Positions 1 to 9,756 of a stretch of 37,174 nt of DNA are shown here, in pieces. The notes beneath the pieces are model-generated. The model was not told the origin of the DNA, ran no database searches, and saw only the letters and a list, made by a program, of their open reading frames with translations. Each line of letters opens with the position of its first letter. The stretch's first letter is position 1. Both the position numbers and the translations under genes were made by a program. Source of the stretch: an uncultured Bacilli bacterium (GTDB lineage Bacteria; Bacillota_I; Bacilli_A; RF39; UBA660); NCBI GenBank assembly GCA_947626035.1, contig CANQQR010000002.1:1-37174 (forward strand), read 5' to 3'.

Positions 1-6
1 TTTTTT

Positions 7-40
7 ATTAAGAAGTCTTTATTTTTGAGGCTTCTTTTAT
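7..40 (+). terminator. Rho-independent terminator-like hairpin (AAGAAG...CTTCTTtta)
   Basis: Inverted repeat followed by a T-rich stretch; belongs to a gene left of the window. Confidence 0.4.
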
Positions 41-76
41 AAAGTTCAACATAACTAAAAGTTCAACATAAAATAA

Positions 77-98
77 ATTATGTGGAATTCCACATAAT
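77..98. promoter_or_regulatory. 22-bp perfect palindrome ATTATGTGGAATTCCACATAAT upstream of uvrC
   Basis: Exact inverted repeat immediately upstream of an extended -10-like TGATAAAAT. Confidence 0.6.
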
Positions 99-129
99 GT
101 TTTGATAAAATAGTGATAGGAGTTTAGAT

Positions 130-1893
130 ATGATTAAAGAAAAGTTAGCCTTAGTACCAATGTTACCGGGATGTTATCTTATGAAGAATAAAGAGGGTAC
201 TATTATTTATGTTGGTAAAGCAAAGTTATTAAAAAATCGTTTGAAGAGTTATTTTAATGGTAGAGTAGTTGGTAAAACAAAGAAGTTAGTAAGTGAGATA
301 GTTGATTTTGATTATATAATAACTTCTAGTGAGTTAGAGGCTTTTATATTGGAGATTAATTTAATTAAGAAGTATGACCCTAAGTATAATATTTTATTAA
401 AGGATGATAAGAGTTACCCTTATATTGAGTTTAAAAATGAAAGGTATCCTAGTTTGGTGGTAAGAAGAGAGATAAATGTGCAAAAAAAGAATAAGATGTT
501 GTTTGGACCTTATCCTAATGCACATGCTGCTAGGAGACTTGTTAATTTGATTAATAGGTTATACCCTTTAAAGAAGTGTGATAAGATGCCTAAAAAAGAG
601 TGCTTGTATTATCATATTGGAGAGTGTTTAGGGTATTGTATTCATAAAGATATTGATACTACTGATTTAAGGAATGAGATTATTTCTATTTTGAATGGAC
701 ATGATGAGATTTTAATTAATAAGATTAATGAAAAGATTAAGGTTAATTCTGATAATTTGAATTATGAGGTTGCTTTAGAGTTAAAAAAAGAGCTTGATTA
801 TATAAAGGTAGTGTTTGAGAAACAAAAGGTTGAGTTAAATGATGGAATTAATAGAGATATTTTTAATTATTATGTGGAAAATGGTTATATAAGTATTGTT
901 GTGTTCTTTTTAAGAAATGGTAAGCTACAAGGAAATAAGAAGAATATTTTTCCATTAGTTGATGATGTTAAGGAGGCACTAGAGTATTATATTGTTAACT
1001 TTTATTCTAAGAAGAATATTGCGCCTAAGGAAATCATTGTGCCAGAAGAGTTAGATATTGAGCTTTTAAATAGTGTTATTTTAGGTAAGGTTGTTACTAT
1101 TAGTAAGGGTAAAAAGAAGCATTTGTTAGATCTTGCAAAGACTAATGCTAAGATTAATTTAGAGAATAATATTGAAATGATTTATAGAGATAATGATAGA
1201 AGTTATGAAGCAGTTAAGAGTTTGGGAAAGTTAATTGGTATTCCAAATTTAAGTGTTATTGAGTCTTTTGATAATTCTAATTTATTTGGGTCTTTTACTG
1301 TAAGTGGTATGGTTGTGTTTGTTGATGGGGTTAAAAGCACGAAAGATTATAGGAAGTTTAAGATATCTAAAGAGCAAAATGATGATGTGGCTTCTATGAA
1401 AGAGGTTATTTATAGGAGATATCAAAAGGTGCTTTTAAATAAGAGCCGTGTACCTGATTTGATACTTGTAGATGGTGGGGTAAATCAAATAAATGCTTGT
1501 AATGAGGTTTTAGATAGTTTGAATTTAAAGATTAAGGTGTGTGGACTTTTAAAGGATGATAAGCATACTCTTAGTAGTTTAGTGGACGGAGATACTTTGG
1601 AGACTTATAGTATTGATAAAAAAAGTAATGTGTTTTATCTTTTAACTAGAATTAGTGATGAGGTGCATAGGTTTACTATTAATTATCATAGACAGATAAG
1701 AAGTAAGGGAAGTTTAAGTAGTGTTTTAGATAATATCGAGGGTATTGGAGAGGTTAGGAAAAAGGAGCTTTTAAAGAAGTATGGTAGTTTAAAAAAGATT
1801 AAGGAAGCTTCTGTTAGTGAGTTAGAAAGCGTGTTACCTTTGAAGACTGCTGTTAATTTGAAAGAGTATTTAGATGGTATGAAAGATTTGTGA
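130..1893 (+). CDS. uvrC: Excinuclease ABC subunit C
   Basis: N-terminal GIY-YIG motif (PGCYLMKNKEGTIIYVGKAKLLKNRL), UvrC endonuclease core (SFDNSNLFGSFTVSGMVVFVDG), C-terminal HhH. Confidence 0.95.
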   Translation: MIKEKLALVPMLPGCYLMKNKEGTIIYVGKAKLLKNRLKSYFNGRVVGKTKKLVSEIVDFDYIITSSELEAFILEINLIKKYDPKYNILLKDDKSYPYIEFKNERYPSLVVRREINVQKKNKMLFGPYPNAHAARRLVNLINRLYPLKKCDKMPKKECLYYHIGECLGYCIHKDIDTTDLRNEIISILNGHDEILINKINEKIKVNSDNLNYEVALELKKELDYIKVVFEKQKVELNDGINRDIFNYYVENGYISIVVFFLRNGKLQGNKKNIFPLVDDVKEALEYYIVNFYSKKNIAPKEIIVPEELDIELLNSVILGKVVTISKGKKKHLLDLAKTNAKINLENNIEMIYRDNDRSYEAVKSLGKLIGIPNLSVIESFDNSNLFGSFTVSGMVVFVDGVKSTKDYRKFKISKEQNDDVASMKEVIYRRYQKVLLNKSRVPDLILVDGGVNQINACNEVLDSLNLKIKVCGLLKDDKHTLSSLVDGDTLETYSIDKKSNVFYLLTRISDEVHRFTINYHRQIRSKGSLSSVLDNIEGIGEVRKKELLKKYGSLKKIKEASVSELESVLPLKTAVNLKEYLDGMKDL

Positions 1894-1948
1894 TGTTTTT
1901 CTTTTAAATCATTATAAAATAATATATAATGTTAATAGTGATTAGTAT

Positions 1949-2746
1949 ATGGAGAATTTAAAAGTAGAAAATAATTTAATTTGTGATTATGTTTATGTTC
2001 CTATAGGTAGTGCTAATAATTTGATTTTAGAGAGTAATAGTGATATTTATAAAGAGAGTCAGGTTGCTAGTTATAAGGGAGAAGTTATTTATAGTCCTGT
2101 GTCTGGTAAGGTGTATGGTATTACAGAGGTTAATACTACAAAGGGAAGCGAATGTGCTTTAGTTATTATAAATGATTTTAAAGATAGGACTTTAAAAAGG
2201 GTTGTATCAAGAAGTGATATTTATAAGGTTGATAGAAATACTTTAGATAAGATTACTTATAAAATGAAGAGTGAAAAGGTTATAAATTTAGTTATACCTA
2301 ATATTTATAATCATACTAAACTTTTACAAGATAATGTTAGTGTTATTTTAGAGACTTTGAATTTGATTAATGAAAAGTATGATAAAGATATAAATATTAT
2401 ATTAAGTAAGAGTGATGTTTTAAGTTATCAGACTTTGTTTTCTTATATTGGTGCATACCCTAATATTACTATTTCTTTTAATAATTTGAATGGTGTTTTG
2501 TTAACTATTTATGATGTGATTGATCTTTATAATGAGATAAAGGGAAGAAAGAAAAGAGATTATGTTTATGTGACTTTGTTTTATAATAAGCTTATAAAGA
2601 TAGTGAAAGTGAAAAAGTATAGTAGTTTACAGGAAGTGTTACAAAATAATGGTATTAGTGGAAGTAGTGTTGTTGTTAATAAGAAGATAAAGGTGGATGG
2701 TATTTTTATATTAGATGAGAGTGTAAACTTTGTTAGTATTATGTAA
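1949..2746 (+). CDS. RnfC-like barrel/SLBB-type protein lacking Fe-S cysteine clusters
   Basis: N-terminus VPIGS...YKGEVIYSPVSGKVYGI resembles the RnfC N-terminal barrel-sandwich; no CxxCxxC motifs. Confidence 0.45.
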   Translation: MENLKVENNLICDYVYVPIGSANNLILESNSDIYKESQVASYKGEVIYSPVSGKVYGITEVNTTKGSECALVIINDFKDRTLKRVVSRSDIYKVDRNTLDKITYKMKSEKVINLVIPNIYNHTKLLQDNVSVILETLNLINEKYDKDINIILSKSDVLSYQTLFSYIGAYPNITISFNNLNGVLLTIYDVIDLYNEIKGRKKRDYVYVTLFYNKLIKIVKVKKYSSLQEVLQNNGISGSSVVVNKKIKVDGIFILDESVNFVSIM

Positions 2747-2817
2747 ATAAGTTATATAATTTTTGTTGTTTAAGTGATATAATGAAAGTAAGATATAAAG
2801 TAAAAGGAGGTGTAGTT

Positions 2818-2853
2818 ATGAGTTGGTTCAGAAAACTTTTCCCTTGGTTATAG
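2818..2853 (+). CDS. 11-aa micro-ORF MSWFRKLFPWL
   Basis: Strong SD (AAAAGGAGGTG) 6 nt upstream of ATG; extended -10 TGATATAAT at about 2775-2782; absent from the ORF track because of its size. Confidence 0.5.
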   Translation: MSWFRKLFPWL

Positions 2854-2901
2854 TATAGGTTAAGTACTAAAAGGGGGTTTTGATTATTATGAGGTGTAAT
2901 A

Positions 2902-3567
2902 ATGGAAAACATTAATAAATTAATAAAAGGAATTTCAGTATTTTTATTATATATATTGGTACCTTATGTACTAAATATGTTTTTACCAAGTATAACAGAA
3001 AGCACAGTAATAGAACTTTTGTATAGATTTATATTTATGTTTTTATTACTTTTATTGTTTGTGCTTATTTATAAGGACGACATAATAAGAGATATAAAAG
3101 CATTTAAGGAGAAGCCATCACGTGTAATTAAGACGTCTATCATTTACTTTTTATGTTTGATAGGCGGTATTATGGTGATATCTAGTTTAATTTATTTGGT
3201 TTACCCCGATTTTAGTTATACTAATTCTGGACTTATTGATTCACTTTTTGAAGAAAATTTCTTTATTATGATAATTTATGTGTTCTTTTTGACATTATTT
3301 ACAGAACAGATAGTATTTAGAAAGGTGTTTAGAGACATAATAAAAAATAAATACTTCTTTATAATTTTTTCCGGATTAATATATGGTATTTTCCAAATTG
3401 GTTATGTCGTAAGTGATGTTAATGATTTACTTACAGTAATACCTTTTGCTTATGCTGGGATGATTTTGTCTTCGTCTATGGAAAAAACTGATAATATAAT
3501 AACGCCATGTCTTGTGTACATGTTTTATGATTTGTTTTTGCTAAGTGGTATATTAATGGGAATATAA
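2902..3567 (+). CDS. CPBP (CAAX/Abi) family membrane protein, degenerate active-site motifs
   Basis: Multi-TM; FTEQIVFRKVFRD in place of EExxxR; FSGLIYGIFQ in place of FxxxH. Confidence 0.6.
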   Translation: MENINKLIKGISVFLLYILVPYVLNMFLPSITESTVIELLYRFIFMFLLLLLFVLIYKDDIIRDIKAFKEKPSRVIKTSIIYFLCLIGGIMVISSLIYLVYPDFSYTNSGLIDSLFEENFFIMIIYVFFLTLFTEQIVFRKVFRDIIKNKYFFIIFSGLIYGIFQIGYVVSDVNDLLTVIPFAYAGMILSSSMEKTDNIITPCLVYMFYDLFLLSGILMGI

Positions 3568-3588
3568 AGAAGTAAGAAAGGATTTGAT

Positions 3589-4254
3589 ATGAAAAAAAAC
3601 TTAAATTTACTCATAACTTTCTTATTGATAATAATATCTATTGGGGTACTCGTTTCTAAGGTTTCTTCTTCTATAGAGGAGAATAAAGACGTGAAAACTA
3701 AAGTTCTTAGTAAAACTAATGATAATTTTACTAAGACTGAGACTGAAAATGAGGTTATTTATGAAATAATTGATGATGATTTGACTTATAGTTGGACGTT
3801 TGATAAGAATGATGACTTAAAGAATGCTTTAAAAGACAATATGGAAATTGATATGGATTTGAAGTTAGATATAGTACCTAATATACAGGACGATTATTTA
3901 AGTAGTATGGTTAGTAATGATGATTTACTTGTGATTAAGTTTTCTCATCATGGGGAAATACCTACAAAAGCAAAGATTACACTTGATGTGAATGATAAGT
4001 ATAAGAATGGCGAAAGGTTATATTTGTATTATTTAAATGAGGAAGAAGAGCAAATAGAGTATATAGATAAGGGGTTAGAGGTTAAAAATGGAAAAGTGGA
4101 ATTTACTATAGAACACTGTTCAAATTATTTTTTGACGGGTTCTATTGTTCAAGAAGCAGTAAATAATCCTAAAAACATAAATCTAATTATTATAGTGATG
4201 GTAGTTGTAATTATTGTTTTAATTGCGTCTACATTGTTTCAAAATAAAAAGTAA
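3589..4254 (+). CDS. Extracytoplasmic protein with N-terminal and C-terminal TM segments
   Basis: Hydrophobic N-terminus, beta-rich ectodomain, C-terminal TM NLIIIVMVVVIIVLIASTLFQNKK. Confidence 0.5.
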   Translation: MKKNLNLLITFLLIIISIGVLVSKVSSSIEENKDVKTKVLSKTNDNFTKTETENEVIYEIIDDDLTYSWTFDKNDDLKNALKDNMEIDMDLKLDIVPNIQDDYLSSMVSNDDLLVIKFSHHGEIPTKAKITLDVNDKYKNGERLYLYYLNEEEEQIEYIDKGLEVKNGKVEFTIEHCSNYFLTGSIVQEAVNNPKNINLIIIVMVVVIIVLIASTLFQNKK

Positions 4255-4258
4255 GTAG

Positions 4259-4287
4259 AAATAGTTTTAAGGGAAACTATTTTTTTC
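4259..4287 (+). terminator. Rho-independent terminator
   Basis: AATAGTTTtaagggAAACTATTTTTTT. Confidence 0.75.
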
Positions 4288-4316
4288 TTGCACCGCGAAT
4301 AAACGTATGCTATAAT
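4288..4316 (+). promoter_or_regulatory. SigA-type promoter TTGCAC-17-TATAAT for holA
   Basis: Near-consensus boxes with 17-nt spacing. Confidence 0.7.
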
Positions 4317-4343
4317 GTAATTAGGCAAGAAAGGGAAGCTCGA

Positions 4344-5279
4344 ATGATTTATGTATTATATGGAGAAAATGATATAGAGATAGATAAATATATAGATGGG
4401 TTAGTTAAGAAAAATAGTATTGATACTGTTATTAAGTATAGTTATAAAGAGACAAAGGTTAAGTCTGTTTTGGAAGAGTGTTCTTATACTGATTTGTTTG
4501 GAAATAAAAAGTTAGTTGTTATGTATGAAGCTGATTTTTTAACTGGGTCTACTTCACTTAATGATGAAGCACTACTTGATTATATAAATATGCCTAATGA
4601 AGACGTGATTTTTGTGCTTAAGAGTGTTACTGAAAAATTAGATGAGAGGAAAAAGGTAGTTAAGTTATTAAAGGAGAAGGCTAAGGTTATTGAGTTTAAG
4701 CTTTTAAATGAAAAGACTTTGAAACCTTATGTTGATAATTATTTTAAGACACGCAAGTATTATATTTCTGTTGATGCAGTTGATGAGATAGCAAGGAGGT
4801 TAGGGCCTAATTCTAAAGCAGTTGATAAGGAACTTGAGAAGCTTTTGTTATATAGAATAGATAAAAAAGAGATAAGTTTAAGTGATGTTAAATGTTTAGT
4901 TACTAAGTATGAAGAAAATAATGCTTTTAAGTTAGTGGATGCTTTGATAGATAAAGATAAGGGTAGGGTATTTACTTTGTATAAGAAATTAAAGGAAGAA
5001 AAGGAGGAACCTGTTAAACTTTTGACGCTTCTTGCTAATAATTTTAGGCTTATTTTGTCTTGTCAGATACTTATTAATGATGGGTTTAATAAGTATAAGA
5101 TTACTAGTCTTTTAAAGGAGCATCCTTATAGGGTAGAGTTAGCTATTAATAATAGTTTTAGTATTGATAGAGAAGAACTTAAAAGGATTATTAAATTATT
5201 AGGAAGTATTGATTATAAGATTAAAACGGGTAGTTTAGATAAATATCAAGCCTTGGAAGAATTTTTTATAAAAATGTGA
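4344..5279 (+). CDS. holA: DNA polymerase III subunit delta
   Basis: HolA-like sequence MIYVLYGENDIEIDKYIDGLVKK...DLFGNKKLVVMYEADF, length and C-terminal region. Confidence 0.85.
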   Translation: MIYVLYGENDIEIDKYIDGLVKKNSIDTVIKYSYKETKVKSVLEECSYTDLFGNKKLVVMYEADFLTGSTSLNDEALLDYINMPNEDVIFVLKSVTEKLDERKKVVKLLKEKAKVIEFKLLNEKTLKPYVDNYFKTRKYYISVDAVDEIARRLGPNSKAVDKELEKLLLYRIDKKEISLSDVKCLVTKYEENNAFKLVDALIDKDKGRVFTLYKKLKEEKEEPVKLLTLLANNFRLILSCQILINDGFNKYKITSLLKEHPYRVELAINNSFSIDREELKRIIKLLGSIDYKIKTGSLDKYQALEEFFIKM

Positions 5280-5342
5280 CAAAAATGATAGACAACTTTG
5301 AACAAAATATTTATAATAAAAAGTCAAACGGAGGTGAAACAC

Positions 5343-7667
5343 ATGATTAAAAATAATTTACCAGTTATATTACTTAAAGGACTTGTGTTATTACCTCTAG
5401 AGGAAGCAAGAATTGAGTTAAATAATGAAATTAGTAAGAGAATAATTGATATTGCAAAGAAGTTTCATGATAATGAGATACTTGTAGTTACGCCTATTGA
5501 TGATTTGGAAGAGAACCCTGATATTGGAGACTTGCCTGTGGTTGGTGTTAATGCTATAATAACTAGTAGGATTGATCTTCCTAATGGGAATTTGAGAATT
5601 GTTTTAAAGGGTATTAGACGTGTAAAGGTTCTTAGTTATACTAATTATGAGAATGAAAAAGATGTGTTAGGTAGTGTAGTAATTGGGTATAAAGAAGAAG
5701 AGTATGATGAGATAGAGGAAACAGCATTACATAGGAAGTTAATAAATGAGTTAGAAAAGTATATTAGTATAAATCCTTATATTTCTAATTCTATAATTAA
5801 TCAAATAAAGGGAACAACTGATTTAGAAAATTTGACAGATAAAGTAGCTAATTTTTTACCACTTAAGTATAATAAGAAGCTTTCTCTTATGTTAGATATG
5901 AATAAGATTACAAGAGCAAGGAAGTTGATTAGAGAGTTAAATGTTGAACTTGCTATATTGAAGTTAGAGCATAAGATAGAGAATGAGTTAAAGCAAAACC
6001 TTGATACTATGCAAAAAGATATGATACTTAAAGAAAAGATTAAGGTTATAAAGAGTGAGTTAGGAGAAAAAGATAGTAAGACTGAGTATATAGATAAAGT
6101 AAATGAAGTTATTAATAGTGTTATTTTACCTAGTAATATTAAAGCAAAGATACAAAGTGAGTTAGAGAGATATGAAGTAACTAATGAGACTAGTCCTGAA
6201 CTAGCAGTTACTAGAAATTATATAGATACATTGTTAAATATTCCATTTGGAATAATGACTAGAGATGAGATAGATATAAGAAAGGTAAGTGATAGGTTAG
6301 ATAAAAATCATTATGCTTTAAATGATGTTAAGGAACGTATTTTAGAGCATTTGGTACTTTTAGAAAATAGTAAGGCTATAAAGACACCTGTAATTTGTTT
6401 AGTAGGTCCTCCTGGTGTAGGAAAGACAACTTTAGCACAAAGTATTGCATCTTCTCTTAATAAGAATTTTGTAAAGATTAATCTTGGTGGAATAAGTGAC
6501 CCAGCTGAGTTAATGGGTCATAAAAGGACATATATTGGTTCTAGTCCTGGTAAGATAATAAATGCTATTATTAAGGCAAAAAGCATGAATCCAGTAGTGC
6601 TTTTGGATGAAATTGATAAGTTATCAAAGGATTATAAAGGAGACCCTGCATTTGCACTTTTAGAGTTATTAGATGAGAAGAATAAGAAGTTTACTGATTC
6701 TTATATAGAAGAAAGTATTGATTTAAGTAAAGTTATGTGGATTTTGACTGCTAATGATTTAACAAAGATACCTAATGTGTTAATTGATAGGTTAGAGATA
6801 ATAGAGTTGTCTTCATATTTAGATTATGAAAAGTTAAATATTGCAAAGAATTATTTAGTTAAGGATGCTTTAGTTAATAATGGGATTAATAATATAAGTA
6901 TTATTTTTACTGAGAGAGGTATATATAAGATAATTCATGATTATACAAAAGAAAGTGGTGTAAGGGAACTTAATAGGTTAATTAATAAGATATTAAGAAA
7001 GATTATAACTGATGTTAAGTTAAAAAAGTTGTCTATTGATAAGCATTTGATAGTGGACGAAGAGATGGTAAAAAAGTATTTGAAGACTGAGATATATAAA
7101 AAGGAAACTACAAAGGTTGTTAGTAAAGGTATTGTTAATGTACTCGCGTGTACACCTTATGGAGGAGAAGTTATGACTGCTGAGGTTACTTCTTTTAAAG
7201 GAAATAAGGAGTTTATAACTAGTGGGCAACTTGGAGATGTGTTAAATGAGAGTATTAAGATTTCTCTTAGTTATATAAAGTCAAATTTAGAGTTATTTAA
7301 AATAGACCCAGCAAAGCTTAATCAGACTATACATATAAATTTTCGGGAGGGTGCTATTCCAAAAGATGGACCATCTGCTGGTATTTCTATAGTTACTCTT
7401 TTACTTAGTTATTTAAAAGATAAGAGTATTGATATAAAGACTGCTTATACAGGAGAGATTACTCTTTTAGGAGATGTACTTCCTGTAGGTGGTATTAAGG
7501 AAAAGGCTGTTGCTTCAATTAGAGAGGGTATAACAAAGATATTTTTAAGTACTCATAATAAAAAAGATGTTGATTCACTTGACTCATATATAAGAGAAAA
7601 GATAGAGTTTATATTTGTAGATAATTATAAAGAAATATATGAGTATTTGTTTAATGAGGAGGGATAA
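5343..7667 (+). CDS. lon: ATP-dependent Lon protease
   Basis: Walker A GPPGVGKTT, Walker B PVVLLDEIDK, catalytic KDGPSAGI; SD GGAGGTG upstream of ATG 5343 (track start 5298 looks too early). Confidence 0.95.
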   Translation: MIKNNLPVILLKGLVLLPLEEARIELNNEISKRIIDIAKKFHDNEILVVTPIDDLEENPDIGDLPVVGVNAIITSRIDLPNGNLRIVLKGIRRVKVLSYTNYENEKDVLGSVVIGYKEEEYDEIEETALHRKLINELEKYISINPYISNSIINQIKGTTDLENLTDKVANFLPLKYNKKLSLMLDMNKITRARKLIRELNVELAILKLEHKIENELKQNLDTMQKDMILKEKIKVIKSELGEKDSKTEYIDKVNEVINSVILPSNIKAKIQSELERYEVTNETSPELAVTRNYIDTLLNIPFGIMTRDEIDIRKVSDRLDKNHYALNDVKERILEHLVLLENSKAIKTPVICLVGPPGVGKTTLAQSIASSLNKNFVKINLGGISDPAELMGHKRTYIGSSPGKIINAIIKAKSMNPVVLLDEIDKLSKDYKGDPAFALLELLDEKNKKFTDSYIEESIDLSKVMWILTANDLTKIPNVLIDRLEIIELSSYLDYEKLNIAKNYLVKDALVNNGINNISIIFTERGIYKIIHDYTKESGVRELNRLINKILRKIITDVKLKKLSIDKHLIVDEEMVKKYLKTEIYKKETTKVVSKGIVNVLACTPYGGEVMTAEVTSFKGNKEFITSGQLGDVLNESIKISLSYIKSNLELFKIDPAKLNQTIHINFREGAIPKDGPSAGISIVTLLLSYLKDKSIDIKTAYTGEITLLGDVLPVGGIKEKAVASIREGITKIFLSTHNKKDVDSLDSYIREKIEFIFVDNYKEIYEYLFNEEG

Positions 7668-7669
7668 GT

Positions 7670-7918
7670 ATGAAAGATTCAAGTAATGCAAGAACTGTAA
7701 GAAGAATTTTTAAGGATGAAACTAAGTGTTATGGTTATGAAATTTATGAAAATAATATGGACAATTTAAAAAGGGTTAAGACTTTTTTAGTGTTAAATGA
7801 TGGTTTTGATACAACTTTACCTTTAAATGATTTAGGTCCTTTAACTGATGAGACTTTAGAGGAATTAAAAAATGAGGGTTATATAGAAGTAGGAAAGTTA
7901 AAGTTAACAAAAAAATAG
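7670..7918 (+). CDS. Small conserved-looking hypothetical protein
   Basis: 82-aa ORF immediately after lon with SD GAGGAGGG. Confidence 0.6.
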   Translation: MKDSSNARTVRRIFKDETKCYGYEIYENNMDNLKRVKTFLVLNDGFDTTLPLNDLGPLTDETLEELKNEGYIEVGKLKLTKK

Positions 7919-7924
7919 TATTAT

Positions 7925-7968
7925 AAAACGCTCTTATTCATATATTTAAATGAAAGGAGCGTTTTTTT
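7925..7968 (+). terminator. Terminator hairpin whose 3' arm contains the SD of the next gene
   Basis: AAAACGCTC (7925-7933) pairs with GAGCGTTTT (7957-7965); SD AAAGGAG 7953-7959; ATG at 7969. Confidence 0.75.
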
Positions 7969-8664
7969 ATGAATAATATAATTGAATTTAAGAAAGATTG
8001 TATGATGAAAACTATGGTGTCAGAGATTACTGATATAACACTTAGTCATGATTATAAGATATTGGATGATGTTATTGAGGGTTATTTTGATATAAGTGGA
8101 GAATATAAGATAACTAAGTCTAGTATTGAAAGAGAAGAGTTTATGTATACTATTCCGTTTTCTATTGCTTTGTCTAGTTTAATTGATAAGAGTACTATTA
8201 ATTTAACTATAAATGATTTTAAGTATCAAGTAGACAAAGATGTGTTACATTTAGATATGAAACTGAATATGGAATATAAAGAGATAGAAAAGGAAGAAAT
8301 TGAACCTGTAGTAGAGTCTGATATTTTAAATAAAATTGAAGAAGAACTTATGACTAAGGAGGAAGAGCCTATAAAAGAAGAAGTTAAAGAAGAGGTTTAT
8401 CATAATGAGTTAATGGATGATATTTTAACTGAGATGGACGAAAAGACTAGTGAAAATAGTATGAATAAGATTATTAGTAATTTAAGTAGTGATTCTTTTT
8501 ATAAATATAAGATATATATTATGAGAGAAGAAGATACTATTGAGAGTATTGCTATTAAGTATAATGTAACTTTAGAGGATTTAAGAGAGTATAATGATTT
8601 AGAGTCATTAAATATTGGAGATAAGATAATAATACCTATTATTAATAATGCAAAGCAAGATTAG
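7969..8664 (+). CDS. SpoVID/SafA-like spore morphogenesis protein with C-terminal LysM
   Basis: C-terminal LysM (YKIYIMREEDTIESIAIKYNVTLEDLREYNDLESLNIGDKIIIP); acidic linker; N-terminal beta domain. Confidence 0.7.
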   Translation: MNNIIEFKKDCMMKTMVSEITDITLSHDYKILDDVIEGYFDISGEYKITKSSIEREEFMYTIPFSIALSSLIDKSTINLTINDFKYQVDKDVLHLDMKLNMEYKEIEKEEIEPVVESDILNKIEEELMTKEEEPIKEEVKEEVYHNELMDDILTEMDEKTSENSMNKIISNLSSDSFYKYKIYIMREEDTIESIAIKYNVTLEDLREYNDLESLNIGDKIIIPIINNAKQD

Positions 8665-9499
8665 TAAGATTACTATAAAGGGAAAAGCAAAGATAGTTGT
8701 AAGTGATGATGAAACATTAGTAGTTAAAGAGAAAAAGAAAGATTTGAAACCACTTTTTGATTATTTGAGTAAAAGAGATATTGATTTTTTTCCTTTGATT
8801 ATAGAAGAAGACGAGAGTAGTATTAAGTATAAGTATTATGAAACTATAGAAAATTTTCAGATAGATAATGATAGTGAGATAGCAAGGTTAGTTAGTGATT
8901 TACATTATAAGACTGCTTATTTTAAGACAGTTTCTAGGAAGAAATATAAAGATATATATAATACTTTGATTGATAATACTGATTATTTAAAAGATTATTA
9001 TAATAGTTTGATTAGTGAGATTGATAATGAGACGTATATGAGTCCGAGTAACTATTTGTTAGCTAGAAATTTTAATATAATTATGGGGGTTCTTTTATAT
9101 ATAGAGAAAGAGTTAAATCTTTGGTATAATTTGGTAAAAGATAAGACAAGAGAAAGAGTTTGTATTGTGCATAATAATTTAAGAAAAGATAATTTTTTAA
9201 ATGGAGATAAGACTATTCTTTTGAGTTGGGACAATTATTTGGTTGATACACCTGTACTTGATATATATAAGTTTTATAAGAATGAATATAAGACTATAGA
9301 TTTTAAATCTTTTTTACAAAATTATAATGATACTTTTAAATTAACTAAAGAGGAACAGAAGTTGTTGTTTATAATGATTAGTTTTCCTAGAAAGATAAAT
9401 GAAACTAGTAGTGAATATGAAAAAGTGAAAGATACAAAGGAATTGCTTGATTATATTTATAGGACAAATGAAGTAATAAAATCAAACATTTTTAACTAA
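8648..9499 (+). CDS. CotS-like spore coat / aminoglycoside-phosphotransferase-fold protein
   Basis: VCIVHNNLRKDNFLNG...LLSWDNYLVDTPVLDIYKFYK resembles the APH HxDxxxxN...D motifs (VHNNLRKDN); adjacency to the spoVID-like gene. Confidence 0.65.
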   Translation: MQSKISKITIKGKAKIVVSDDETLVVKEKKKDLKPLFDYLSKRDIDFFPLIIEEDESSIKYKYYETIENFQIDNDSEIARLVSDLHYKTAYFKTVSRKKYKDIYNTLIDNTDYLKDYYNSLISEIDNETYMSPSNYLLARNFNIIMGVLLYIEKELNLWYNLVKDKTRERVCIVHNNLRKDNFLNGDKTILLSWDNYLVDTPVLDIYKFYKNEYKTIDFKSFLQNYNDTFKLTKEEQKLLFIMISFPRKINETSSEYEKVKDTKELLDYIYRTNEVIKSNIFN

Positions 9500-9682
9500 T
9501 TGATAAACGAATGTACCTATTAGAATTAATAAGATAATTATGTTAATTCTATTAGGTAGTATTAATGAGAATATTGTTTGCCAGAATATGAGTACAATAT
9601 TAACTATGAGTATTATTATGTCAAATAGTTTTCTATTGTTTTTGTATAAATCCTTTATTTCATTTAATTTTTTCATATACAC
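9482..9682 (-). CDS. Small membrane protein
   Basis: 66 aa, two TM segments; likely start at 9676 with SD GGTGAAG and -10 TATAAT upstream on the minus strand. Confidence 0.5.
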   Translation of the reverse strand: MYMKKLNEIKDLYKNNRKLFDIIILIVNIVLIFWQTIFSLILPNRINIIILLILIGTFVYQLVKNV

Positions 9683-9725
9683 TTCACCATAGTATTATAT
9701 GTTATTTTAAGTTTTTTGTTAAAAA

Positions 9726-9755
9726 AATAACAGTTTTTAAAAGACTGTTATTTTT
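9726..9755 (-). terminator. Bidirectional terminator AATAACAG...CTGTTATT with A/T tracts
   Basis: Perfect 8-bp stem; T7 tract on the minus strand. Confidence 0.65.
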
Positions 9756-9756
9756 G

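Noticed and set aside
7020-7229. Minus-strand ORF inside lon
   Set aside because: Antisense shadow ORF with low-complexity Leu/Ser/Tyr-rich sequence.
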